Assembly (NCBI GenBank): GCA_900155495.1
Contig: FTLJ01001120.1
Coordinates: 1-29,279, forward strand
Direction of reading: 5' to 3'
Origin: Porogramme epimiltina
Taxonomy: Eukaryota; Basidiomycota; Agaricomycetes; Polyporales; Polyporaceae
Length of the DNA: 29,279 nt
Part shown: positions 1 through 12,378 of the stretch, one piece after another
Layout: each line of letters opens with the position of its first letter
Position numbering within the stretch: the first letter of the stretch is position 1
Position numbers and translations under genes: made by a program
The notes under the pieces: generated by a model
Seen by the model: only the letters and a program-made list of their open reading frames with translations
What the model was told of the DNA's origin: nothing
Database searches by the model: none

Positions 1-1837
1 GGTGGGGAAGGTGAAGGCGGAGGCGGAGGCGAGCGTCACGGAGCCGACTGGGGGCGGGGTTAGAGGGGTGCGGGCGGGCGGGCGGGGGAGAGGAGAGAGG
101 ACGTACGCGAGGAGGGGGAGACGAGGACGGTGTTTATGGTGAAGAAGTTTCCTGTTGGGGGGACGGGGGCGCCGCTCGTGGAAGCGAACCCGGGCTGGAG
201 TGGTGGGAGGTGTCAGTGGAACGCACGTTGCGCGACTCTGGGATCGTCGCTCACTCTGAAGAGAAGCTCGAAATGGGGCGATGTGGGGCCTGCGGCGGGA
301 TCCTCCTCTGTGTCCCAGATGGAAGAGTTGTCGGGGATCCGCAGCCAGGCGATATGGTTCGTGCCGCCGTTCGCCATCAGGCCCGCATGCGTCGTTTGCC
401 ATTCTGCAAGGAGATCTGCGAAGAGGCTGGCGTTGCGCGAGACCTGGTCCAATAGATCATTGGAGGAAGAGGCGACGTCGAATTGGCTTGCGACGCGTGG
501 ATGGTCGGACAGGTGTTGTCCTACGTCAGGATGGTCGATGACGGTGGGGATACCGAGCGATGAGAGGTGCGCGGACGGTCCTATTCCGGATAGCATGAGC
601 AGTTGAGGGGAGTTGATGGCCCCTGCGGAGAGTATGACTTCTTTACTCGCGTTGAGTGCGAACACGGGAGCTGACATGCAGTTTATGAGGCATAAAATTA
701 GACTATGGTCTGGATCACCTTACAAGTGCTATTCTGAGCAAATTGGACTCCGCGGAAGACGGGAGCACCGTGATGGACACCCGTCTGGATCAGCTTCGTG
801 ACAGTCGTGTTCACAAGGATGTCAAGATTGGGCCGGGACACTACTGGGTGGATGTAGGACACGGCTGAGCTCGAGCGCATACCGTTCCCGAACGTCCCCT
901 GTAGCCAACCTTGTCCGCATGTTATTTCACATCCACTAAGGCTTTTAGGTAGCACAACATAAGCGCACCGATGCCGATGGGGTCCCCAGAGTTTGGTTCT
1001 AGGTTAAAGGGGAACTCTTCGCTGAGTTCTTGGGTCGTAGCAATGACATGTTGGTCTGTTGGGAATGGTACAGCCGCAAGCGAGATGTTGACAGGGCCAT
1101 GCATGCCATGGATTTGAGGCACTATTTGACCAGTAGTATTGTGATGATCCGCTGGCGGTACGAGTTGTTCGATCTATCGTAGCTTGAGTTTACGAAAGAA
1201 GATACGCGGGCAGAGTACAGGAATGCTAGTATGGACGGACCTTCTTGTAGTATGGCTCTATCGCGTCCCAAGACCATCCGGGGTCTTTGCTAAGCTTCGC
1301 ATACTTGTCAAAGTCGTCGCGGGAAGACCGTGACCATACCATAAGATCTAAAAAGCGTTCAGACGGCACATAAGCAATAACGAGGGTAGGACACTACTGA
1401 TGCTAGAGCTCCCGCCTAGTACGCGTCCGCGGGAATAAGGCAGCACGCGGCCGTCTAATCCTGTTTGTGGGGTCGTGGTGTAGTTCCAGTCAACCGAGGT
1501 GTTGGGGTTGAGCATGTACGCTAGGTAGGGCACATGAATGGCCAAAATATTTGTGTCACTGCGAATATGTGCTAGCTGTGAGTAAGCGAGGAGCAGGCGA
1601 CTGTATGGTGACTTACTCTGGGCCAGCTTCGATGAGAAGAACGTTTGTATGGGGGTCCTGCGATAAGCGGCTTGCTATTGTGCTTCCTCCTGGACCTGCT
1701 CCTATGACTATATAGTCGTACCTCTTGTTCCTGGGCAGCTGCTCGGGGGCGGAGAGAAGTAGGCCGAGCGTTTCACCACATCCATAGAAAAGGATGAGAG
1801 CCACAGTCGTAAGGAGGAATACCATCCTTTTTAGCAT
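1..1837 (-). CDS. GMC oxidoreductase, aryl-alcohol-oxidase type (AA3_2-like), C-terminus cut by window edge
   Basis: A secreted FAD-dependent GMC (glucose-methanol-choline) oxidoreductase of the aryl-alcohol oxidase/dehydrogenase kind, which oxidises alcohols and typically passes electrons to O2 to make H2O2 for lignocellulose decay. Translation starts at 1837 with a hydrophobic signal peptide, followed by the ADP-binding motif VIGAGPGGS and LLIEAGP. Exon 1 is 1617-1837, exon 2 1398-1558, exon 3 1241-1347; further exons carry [10 protein letters not shown], the family signature [17 protein letters not shown] (within 213-677) and, near the edge, a segment reading [11 protein letters not shown]. 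All visible splice junctions keep frame and no stop interrupts the visible part. The catalytic His pair lies beyond the left edge. Exons 2 and 3 are exactly as long (161 and 107 nt) as in the paralogue at 4906-7216. Exact substrate cannot be told from sequence. Confidence 0.9.
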
Positions 1838-3148
1838 GGTGCTCGATGTCGTCGAAGTAAATACTGAGGTTTGACTGCTCTTGAGGCGGCTGACAGGCCG
1901 TTGCTCTGAGGAGCTCTTTTGCTCGGGGAGGGCATGCGCGCATCTGCTACCGGATATTTATATAGTTGATAGAACACGTCCGCTGACATCGGCGTTCCGC
2001 TGGTCGAGGATTACAGCTAGCAGTGATAGACAAGTAGTGAGAACCCGCGCTTGTAAATTTCCTTATGGTATCCGCGTTAACCGGCGCAACAGACTTGCGA
2101 GACGCATCTAGAGAAAGAAGAAGCTCCCGAGGCGCGCGGGCGAAGTGTATGGGGGTGAAAATCGTGCCATTCAAGGATAAGGTTCTGAACTTCGCTGATG
2201 AAGAAAAGACGAGAACGAGCGTCCGAGCACGTTAGGCCCCGCGCATCGCCGCCGACAATGCCCGGCCAACGTGTCGCGGTTTCGTGCACCGGAGAAACTA
2301 GGCCAGATGAAATCATCAGCAGGCCTCTGCGCAGGAGCTAGAGAGGTGGTAGGTACCTCTACGCACGCCGACTCGGAGATGACGCCAAGCGAAGAACGTT
2401 GTGCTTTCGCCGGAGGTCTCCGCGTGCACTCGTGATTCAGTCCACCGGGGACTCGAGAGCCAAACATGCGCTTCGCGTTGATCTTATATAACGGACTGCT
2501 GATATCACACGCAACGCGCAAAAATGCGCTCGGATGCGCGTTTGGGCGACTCGGGCAGCTGGGGCAAATTGGCACCAGGGAGCAGTCGGAGAAAGGGCGG
2601 ATTAGAAAGAGAGAGGCCCCCTTGCGAAGTTCGAAGCACCCCCACAGAACTGACGCAACCATGTGGGGTGGGCTTTCCCTGCGCAGCGGGTGCGTTGAAG
2701 GCTCGAGCTGGGACGGGCTTGAGCATGAGAAGGTTCCTGGCAGCTGACATTATGTCCGAAGTCGCTCCAAAACATACGTCTGCTGTGTGGGGGACAGCAG
2801 TGCTGAGGGACGGACATCAACGGACTGAGGTTTCGGTGAAGAGGATGACGAAGGCCGAAGAAGATGGTGGTGGGTGGTGAACAAGCAGGCGGCAAGAGGT
2901 GCACATGTTTTCCGAGGGGATGCCGGGGACGGCGGGTCCGATGGTGACGTCGACGCGCCCGGGGGATATATCCGCCCCTTGACCACGCGCGACGACGAGG
3001 GCCACCTGCGCACGCTGCTCGCCGCCGCCTCACCTCGTTCGCAATCCTCCGCGCGGTCGACCTCGACAGTCCACTTTTCTCCGACCGTCTTTTCCAATCA
3101 GTCTCCTGATCTCCGACTGCCCAGGAAGTATAAGCCCCCAACGCCGCC
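1838..3148. other. Intergenic, divergent promoter region
   Basis: About 1.3 kb lies between the divergent GMC gene and the enoyl-CoA hydratase. Open frames here (for example the minus-strand one over 2602-3423) overlap the hydratase promoter and first exon, are Arg/Ser rich, and match no family I know. I see the TATA box of the GMC gene and nothing else that can be named. Confidence 0.5.
1955..1964 (-). promoter_or_regulatory. TATA box of the left GMC gene
   Basis: Read on the minus strand this is TATATAAATA, about 118 bases upstream of the start codon at 1837. It is the only strong TATA-like run in the upstream region. The distance leaves room for a leader of roughly 80-90 bases, which is ordinary for this kind of fungus. 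Confidence 0.5.
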
Positions 3149-4759
<1,611 letters not shown>

Positions 4760-4905
4760 GCGCCGCGTTGCGTTGATGTACCCATATCTGGACGGATGCT
4801 GTAATATAGACAGGAAATATAGGACCACTTAGTGCTTCACGTTTTGGAACGTCTGCGCTACCCCTGGATACTGCTTCTCCGCCGCCCCATGGCCGCCCAA
4901 AGCGC

Positions 4906-7216
4906 TCAATCTCCACAGCTGGACTTTCCAGACTTGATCAGGTCCGCGATGCGCTCCGCCACCACATAGACGACAGCCTGGGTGTGCGCCGCGGGGATGA
5001 ACGGCTACGATGGTGCATCAGCACGGGCTTCGCGATTTCGACTTCGCGCGTCCCAGGGACCCACCAGAATGCTCGCGTCTACGATGCGCAGCCCCACGAT
5101 GCCCTTAACGAGCCCGTCAGGGTCCACGACGCTCGCGCCCCCCGCGCGCTCTTCGCAGCGCCCCATGCGCGCGGTGCCTGTCGGGTGCCATATAGTCGCG
5201 GTCTGCGCGCGGACCCACGCGTCGACGGACGCATCGCACGCGAGGTCGACGCCTGCGAAGCTGGCCGCCTGACCTGTGATGAAGGAAGACCACGTCGGGC
5301 TCGCGAGGAAGCGCGCGGCGGTGCGTACGGCGTAGCGCGCAGCAAGGACGTCGAAGGGCGTGCTGAGGAAGGCGGGGTCGATCGAGGGCGAGTCGAAAGG
5401 GCAGGGGGAGGAGAGCGTGACGGAGCCGCCTGGGGAGCTGTTAGGGGAGGTGCTAGGGCCCGCGAATGGGAAGGCTTACGGGAGCTGGGGGAGACGACGA
5501 CGGTAAGGACGGTGAAGAAAGAGCCGTTGGCCGGGGTAGGTTCGGTGTATGAGAAGAAACCGGGCTGGACAGTGTGGTGAGTGGGATCAAAGGCTCGAAG
5601 TGGAAATGTGCCTTAGCTCACTGGGAATATCAGCTCAATGTGCGGGGAAGTAGGGCCTGCGGAAGGATCTTCCAGCCTTTCGCGCGAGTCGCACCCGGCC
5701 TGCCTCCAGAGAGGGTCGTCTTCCGGGATTCTGAACCACCCTAGGAAGTGCGTTCCTCCGTCAGTCAGTCTGCCCTGCCGCCTCTCTTGCCACTCTTCGA
5801 GCAGCGCGGCCAAGAGTGTGGCGTTGCGGACGACGGTGTCTATGACGTCATATTCGGGGCGTGCGACGCCGTATATGTTGGGCAGCTGAGGGTGGTCGGA
5901 GAGGTTTTGTCCGACAGCTGGGAGGTTGAGGGCGGTTTTTATGGAGAGTGAAGAGAGGTGCGAAGAGGGGCCAAGCCCGGAGAGCATGAGTAATTGAGGA
6001 GTGTTGATTGCTCCAGCGGCTAGAACGATTTCTTTGGTGGCGTTCAAAGAAAATATGGGGGCTATAATATTTCGGAACGGAAATGAGCACCGTGTACTGG
6101 GATAGTGACGCGACTTACAGTAGGGTGACTGAGCAAACTGTACCCCCAGAAACACTAGCTTGCCTCCTTGTTTACCCGTCTGCACAAGTTTCGTCACTCT
6201 TGTGTTGACAAGCACGTCGAAGTTCGGCCTCTCCGCAACTGGTAGGACATATGCGGTTGATGCGGTAGTTCGTGCGCCATTACCGATCGTAGACTGTAGC
6301 CAACCTAGGGGCACACCCAATGTCAACTCGCAGTCGTACATATTACCGGGATATGTCTCTCACCGACCCCAAGAGGGTCCCCGGAGTTCATGTCTATATT
6401 GAATGGAAAATCGTTGGGGTCCTCCTGCGTTGTAACAAGTATATGCGAGTCTGCGGGGGAGGAAGTTCCTGGTAGGCTGAAGTTCACTGGGCCCCGTGTG
6501 CCGTGGATGGTTGGGTCGATTTGACCCGTGGTGTTGTGGCCATCTACTGGTGGGACCAGATGCTCAAGCTGTTAGACAAGGAGATTGTTTGAGTAGGGTG
6601 GTGTAGCTGGCGGGAAGATGTGCGCACTTTTCGAAAGTAAGGCTGAAGGGCATCCCATGACCAGCCTTTATCTCCGGTTGTGGCGGCATACCTATCGAAG
6701 TCGTCCTTGGGGCCGCGGGAATACGCCATGTAATCTTAAGATTTCATTCAGTAGGTGCGGGTTGTTCATTGCATCTCAGCTCTTACTGATACTGGAACTT
6801 CCGCCTAGTCCATGTCCACGCACGTAATTCAAAACGCGATTGTCGAGGTTGGTTTGCGGTACAGTGGTGTAGTTCCAGTCCCATGCTGTATTTGGTTGGA
6901 GCCGTCCCGCAAAGAAGGGCACCTGTACATCTAAAACATCGTGATCGCTAAGTTCATCGATTTAGGTTTCCGTTGGCTTGACGGAAACGGAGACATATTA
7001 CCTCGGACCTGCCTCGATGAGCAATACATTTGTGTTGGGATCCTCAGAGAGGCGGCTGGCTATCACGCTCCCGCCCGGGCCTGCTCCGACGACTATGTAG
7101 TCGTACTGTTTGTCTGTGGGTAGCTGAGAAGGGTCAGCGAGGATACTTCCCCACGAGGTCCGCCCAAAAACGAGAAAGAAAAACGAGGGTGCCAAAAGAA
7201 TGGTGAATAGCAGCAT
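4906..7216 (-). CDS. GMC oxidoreductase, aryl-alcohol-oxidase type (AA3_2-like), complete
   Basis: Complete secreted FAD-dependent GMC enzyme of 620 residues in nine exons: 7002-7216, 6787-6947, 6628-6734, 6364-6568, 6119-6304, 5622-6061, 5480-5564, 5065-5429 and 4906-5004. All eight introns are 50-60 nt, GT-AG and in phase. Residues 1-25 form a hydrophobic signal peptide; VVGAGPGGS at 42-50 binds the ADP part of [18 protein letters not shown] and [17 protein letters not shown] are the two family signatures. The catalytic pair is His548 (IWHPTGT) and His595 (FIPAAHTQA), which matches the His/His pair of Pleurotus aryl-alcohol oxidase. The protein ends SGKSSCGD. Intron positions match the left-edge GMC gene, so the two are paralogues. 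It could be an alcohol dehydrogenase rather than an oxidase; sequence alone does not settle this. Confidence 0.94.
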
Positions 7217-8256
7217 AGCGACATAGGCTGGAACGCTGAGGGAGACGCCACTGTCGCTTTGGGTTTCATCTATCTGTGAGTGACCCTTATATACAGAAAC
7301 AAGCGGCTAAGGTCAGATGAGCTTGGGGTATAGAAGACGGCGGCGTTGAGGCGGGAATCAAACGTGTAAGAAGGATAGAAACAAAATGGAAGTCACCAGG
7401 TTTCACGGCAGCGACTTTGAGGCCGTTCAAATCGGTATATAGCTTATACTCAGGCATCAGATGGTGACTGGGACAGGTACGATCGAGCATATTTTATAGC
7501 CCTGCGTTACCTTACGATCATAATTTCGAGCTCTGTTCAATATGGACCGCGGCAATGCTACGTACGGGACGCACACGAAAAGCTTGCAGCGGCTTGGTGT
7601 TCACTGGACGAGTGCACCTTGAGGCATAGTTCCAACACTGGTGTTGTATTACCGAAGACCTGTCGACACTGCAAACTACAGCTTGCAGGCTTCGCATGTG
7701 CGTATTGTGCCTGACGTGTTCAGCCCATTTAGGCGTGTAAGTCACCATCGGAGGCGCTTCTTGACACCGGGCTCATCCAAGGGGAGACGCCTGTGTGAAC
7801 ATTGAGCGTGCGCTCAACGTCTCCCGGTGACACATGTCCGCTGGGTAGCGTGCCAGGGCCGACCGAAGTGTCTGCGCCAGAAGGCCGAAAACTGTGCGCA
7901 TGTCGGATCAGGGTCGATCTCTGGAAAGGACGGGGAGCTCGCGTGGGACCAGCTACTTTCAAGAGTTTCCGTGATGGAAAAAAGCCAGAGGTGACAAAGA
8001 GCCAATGTGGTGCGTCGAGGCGACGCAGCGGGAGGAGGGAAGAGAGCCAGTATGGGCGTCTCTCGGGGTGGGGAATGACGGCGTCAACGGACCGAGACAA
8101 GCGCACGGGAGTTGGCTCCCACTGAGCGGGCCAGGACCGGCCACCGCCATCTGCCACCTTCCCGACTCACTTCCCTCCGCCCACCTAAGCCCCCACCCTC
8201 TGCTCGCCTCTCCTCTCATCCTGGCCAACGCATAGCAGCAACTCCACCGGCGCGCG
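7217..8256. other. Intergenic, divergent promoter region
   Basis: Just over 1 kb separates the divergent GMC and LysM genes. It holds the GMC TATA box and a pyrimidine-rich stretch before the LysM start (about 8140-8250), common in fungal leaders. Open frames (for example 7729-8157 minus, 7802-8125 plus) are low in recognisable protein features and are not called. Confidence 0.5.
7286..7293 (-). promoter_or_regulatory. TATA box of the complete GMC gene
   Basis: The minus strand reads TATATAAG here, about 70 bases upstream of the start codon at 7216. Position and sequence fit a basal TATA element giving a short leader. Confidence 0.55.
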
Positions 8257-10031
8257 ATGCCACCGCGCTCTCCAACAACGACGGCCAACGCGGAAGAAGA
8301 CGATGTATTCGGCGCCGTCTGGGGAAACCCGCAGGCGGGCAATTCCCAGCTCTCGTTCTCCTCCGCCGTCAGGCGCAACGATGCCACCCCATCCAAGCGT
8401 CGACGCGGCTCGGAAGGGCTCGCCAAGCGCGGGCGCACCGATCACGATCCATGGTCTTCTGCGGAACCACCATCGCCCTCCGCCTCGCACAGCCGGTCCC
8501 GCACGATCGACGACGAGGCTGGCACCGGCAGCTACTGGATGTCGGGGAGGAGCACGAGCCAGCATCCGTTGCGCCACTCTTCAAGTCATGCGTCTTCCAG
8601 CTCGTGGACTTTGGACCATGGCACCCGCCCAGGCATGCGGAGAGCACTTAGTGGCAACGACACCGACAAGGGGGCTTCGGAGGCCGGTCAAGGCGAAGGA
8701 TCTGTCGCTCTGGACAGGGAGATGTTGGTCATAATTCACGAGGTAAGCTGTGCTTTACTTAACTGGGCCGCTCCAGACGAGACACCAGTCCTGTTTACAA
8801 ATGTCGGGGAAACTGGCCTCGAATCCTCGTTATCGCCACCATGTCCGTTCTGTGACCATCGCGGGCGGGCTCACTTGCTCACCTAAGACGGGGCCCTGGC
8901 TTGTGAATGCTAATATTCTTGTACCCCTAGGTACAAACCAAGGACTCCTTGGCTGGTGTCGCCCTGAAATACGGCATTGCCCTACCGGAACTTCGAAGAG
9001 CGAACCAGCTTTGGACCTCGGACTCCATACACCTTCGGAAGGTACTCTACATCCCAGTGGACAAGACGCGACAAGCAATACATCTTAGAGAAGCTCTTAT
9101 AGACAAGAACGCACGATCTAACGACCAACCATCTCCGGACCCAGCACCTACATCAACTGACCAACCTGACAGTCCGCCTTCCGTAGAGACCAGCTTGCCA
9201 GACATAGGAAAGCTTACTATTCGCCGGGTTCCGGCGTCCCAGTTATCATATTTCCCTCCCCCAACCCACCCGCCCCCCATGCTTGAGAGCGACCGCTCCC
9301 GACCTACCCATACCTCTGCTACCCTTCCCAACGGCCGACCGAAGCGCAGCCGCTCCGCCCTCCCTTCCGCCTTCGCGCGCTCCACGGACTCACCCTTGCA
9401 AGGCATCCTCGACGTCTTCACGTCCTCCTTCCAGGCGACCGCAAACCACGCACGCGGGTACTCATCCCACGCCCCCGGGGTGTTCTTCGGGGGCCCGCCT
9501 GTGCGTGCGCCCGCGGCGCTCGCCACGCGCCTCTCGCTCGACTCGACGAGCGGCACGCCGTCAAGCACGAGCGACGACCTCGAGTGGGAGCACGAGTTGG
9601 AGGACGTGCGCGTGCGTCGCGGAACGCCCGGCAAGGACAGGAGCGGCGGTGGGAGCAGGAGTAAGGTGCGGCGCGAGGCGTCGGCGTCGCTCAACGGCCT
9701 GGGCGCTACGGAGCCGCCGGTGGAACAGGAGAGGGATAGTGTTGAGCTGGAGGTCCGGGACAGGGGCGCGCGGACGCCAACGCACCGCCGCAATAGCTCG
9801 TCGCGCTCCCAGGCGTCGCATACGTCGCCGCCGGGCTCGGGGCCGCGTGGCCGGACGGGGAAGGTTGTGCCGTATGCCGCGGCAGATGCGGACGCGGCGG
9901 ACGAGTGGGGGTCGCCTTCGAAGCGGGGTGGTGGGCTGGAGGTCGTGCGGACGGCGCAGATGGCGCCGTCTCCGGGGATGCAGCTGCCGGTCATGGGTCA
10001 GAGGAAGGCGGTGCAGGTGTGGGAGGCGTAG
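8257..10031 (+). CDS. Intracellular LysM-domain protein with long disordered tails
   Basis: Two exons, 8257-8742 and 8931-10031, encode 528 residues. A single LysM domain lies at about 158-206: IIHE at the end of exon 1 joins VQTKDSLAGVALKYG, then LPELRRANQLW and KVLYIPVD, which is the classic fold-defining pattern. LysM usually binds GlcNAc-containing glycans such as chitin, but there is no signal peptide here, so this resembles the intracellular LYSMD-type proteins whose ligand is unclear. The N-terminal ~150 residues are Ser/Arg rich with a basic SKRRRGSEGLAKRGR patch that could act as a nuclear signal; the C-terminal ~320 residues are Pro/Ser/Arg rich and probably disordered. The 188-nt intron falls inside the LysM domain. 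The start at 8257 is the first ATG in frame after a pyrimidine-rich leader. Confidence 0.88.
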
Positions 10032-10199
10032 TGGTCGTTCTTGGTTTTGCTGGTGCGTGGCTTGTGGACGCCGTGCTGGAGCTTTGTTTGGCTCTAGAGC
10101 CTCTGTTTACGAGCTGGTATGATCTTTCTTCGATATTGAGCATTAGGACTTTCGGACGGATGTACGAGGAGATACGGCGCCGTGCGCGACCACTGTAGT

Positions 10200-10205
10200 A
10201 ATAAA
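10200..10205 (+). terminator. Poly(A) signal of the LysM gene
   Basis: AATAAA lies about 170 bases past the LysM stop codon, followed by an A/T-rich stretch. It is the only canonical hexamer in this interval and suits the 3' end of the LysM transcript. Confidence 0.4.
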
Positions 10206-10322
10206 CACATATTTTATTGCTTTCTTGGGTATCACGATATGTGCTGTCACTTGTTAAGCTCGCAAGATCCCTCATGCATGAGCTCCCAGTTCCCGTCCCT
10301 GGCGCGGTCCCGAATTGTCCGC

Positions 10323-10545
10323 TCATGTACGACGGTCTCCTTGTGGGGTGTAGAACTGGCGGATGTCTTGAGGGAGCGCCGTCACAAAACTTGGAGATGA
10401 AAGCTCCGGACAGTCGATGTAGAGGTACTCGAGCATCAGGGCAAGATACCAGCGGAAGCCGGTGCAGTCGGTGTCCATGAAACGCTGGGTTTGACCGGCG
10501 AAGCACGTTGAGGAGCTAGCCTTGTGCTTCCCGGTCCGACTCCTC
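10323..10545 (-). pseudogene. Possible coding remnant, no recognised family
   Basis: A minus-strand frame stays open for about 74 codons and its second half reads like real protein (QRFMDTDC, RWYLALMLEYLYID, ALPQDIRQFY) before a TGA at 10323. No in-frame ATG with a sensible upstream context begins it; the frame is closed by TGA just upstream of 10545. It lies 3' of the exonuclease gene on the same strand. It may be the tail of a decayed gene or the last exon of an unrecognised one. I do not recognise the family. Confidence 0.2.
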
Positions 10546-10776
10546 CAGTATCATGCTGGGCCTATCAGAAGTTAGTCTAAAGTTTTATAAAGGCTATCCC
10601 TATCTGCATTATCCGTGTATGACCTCTACAAATGCCGGTGTCGTAGTAGCAGGAGAGGTAGGTAGCTCCATTAGTTCCCGCATGATCAGTTTCTTGTTTG
10701 GGAGACGCGCTTATACTTATTGTTACATGACACACCTACTTTACAACAGCATTTACGAACTCCCCGGCGGTGGACT

Positions 10777-11866
10777 TTATGCCCCAACGACAACCCACTC
10801 GGAAAGTGACACCTCCTTGCCCTTCCGCGCAAGAAGCGCACATAAGTTGCAGAACGTCTGTCGCTTCTTCGCCCTTCCTTCCCCCGGTTGCGCATCCGTA
10901 GTGAAGGACTGCAGTGGGAGAGCCCGAGCGCACCGAGCGCATTCGTGCCGTGCAGCATGTGCCTGTGGTGCTTCCAGGACCTCCTGCGGGACGAACGGGC
11001 TGAGGCCGAGACCTCCAAGGCGTTCGCGGGCTTCGCGCGATGTGTAAACGTGCATGTATCGCATGGACATGGCTTTAAGTGCGTTCAGGTCTGGGAGGAA
11101 CGCGCTCTTCAAGTTGTTGGAGTTGAAGCGGGCGTAGAGGCGCGAGATGATCTCAATGTCATGTACGGAGTATTCGAGGAGTAAATCTGGGAGGGGGCGG
11201 TCCATCCACATCGCACTGCCGTTTTCTTTGTGGAGGGACACGACTCGGGCTGAGAAGATGTGGTTAATGCTTCAAATTTCGTGGGTAGGCGGGGTTGGTA
11301 TGCTTACCATCTTTGCCCTCCAAGCCCTTCAGTACCCCAAATATGCCTGCGCAATGGTCCAGACCGTATACTCGATACACGCCATCCAGTATGGACGGGT
11401 CTTTCGTAATCTCCTTCTGTAACTTCTTGAAGTACTCAGCGGTATGTTTTGCTCGCCATGCCCTAAATCTTTTATTCTTCTGCGTCCCTGTATTGCGGCG
11501 CTCCGCTACCTCAACGAGTTGGAGGTCCAACACACCTCTCATTGCGACTCCGTACGCCTCGGCAATCTCCATGAAGTCGCAGCGGCCGTCCCAGACGACC
11601 TTGGTGATGTCTTCGCTCACGAGGAGAGAGAGGAGTGGGGCGAGGAGGGGATGATGTGCGTTGGAGAGTGAGACAACGTCGAAGACGAAAGTGTGGGAGG
11701 CATTAGGTTTGCCGATGGCGATGAGGCTGAGGGCTCCTCCGGGTTTCCCGAAGTTATGCCCTTCGCAATCGAGTATGACCGCAGACGAGCGGGAGAGTTC
11801 TTCGGCCGCAGACGCTGCGGATTCGTACGTGGTACAGAGAGTGTAGCTTCTGTTCTTCTTGGACAT
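10777..11866 (-). CDS. DEDDy 3'-5' exonuclease-domain protein with C-terminal Cys pairs (intact copy)
   Basis: Two exons, 11308-11866 and 10777-11249 (58-nt intron), give 343 residues. The N-terminal two thirds is an RNase D/WRN-like 3'-5' exonuclease fold: motif I VILDCEG with Asp33 and Glu35, motif II VWDGRCDFMEIA with Asp97, and motif III LEYSVHDIEII with Tyr213 and Asp217. All four metal-binding acids and the Tyr of the DEDDy class are present, so it should cut single nucleotides from 3' ends of RNA or DNA; the substrate is unknown. The C-terminus carries CARC and, about 30 residues on, CNLC, a likely zinc-binding four-Cys module beside a basic KKRQ run. No signal peptide or membrane segment. 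It heads away from its degenerate paralogue at 12379-13448 on the same strand and shares its intron position. Confidence 0.85.
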
Positions 11867-12378
11867 GTGGATTACCTAAGGCTGACGCTGTGCACCACAG
11901 GATCAGAATAGCACAGGCGAATGGTAGGCATGAACGTACGTTTAGATTGTGAGAGGGGTATTGGGAGGACGTGGCAGTGGTGGCGTAAGCTTAGGGGGAG
12001 AAGCAAGCACCCCTCAGGCTTCCTCATCCCGGTACCAGAGACGCTGCTACTACCGCAGCACAATTCGAAGCAGCACTCCGTGGGAATGAAAGCCGGATGT
12101 AAACGAGAAGTTATGGCATCGTGACCTTGGATACAATCTAGCCCGTAGTTTACATAGGGGACGGGCAGTATAGGTTTTATCCAACTAGAAATAGAATCCA
12201 AGTGGATATTTGGAGAAGTTTAGTTCGGCGCCGCAGAACAGGCTGATAAGAGCGTGTAATGACATACATTGTCACTGAATACCTCCAGCATCCCTCACGC
12301 CTCACTTGTACCAGACCCGTATCGAGCCAGACCGGGCGTACTGTGGAGTCTTCGTGTGCTTGCAGCTGTAAATGTTCT
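11867..12378. other. Intergenic between exonuclease paralogues
   Basis: About 510 bases of promoter and 3'-end sequence between the two minus-strand paralogues. No supported gene. Small open frames lack any family feature. Confidence 0.5.

Noticed and set aside
9047..9994. 315-codon minus-strand frame antisense to the LysM gene
   Set aside because: It lies fully opposite the GC-rich second exon of the LysM gene, whose LysM motif proves the plus strand is coding.
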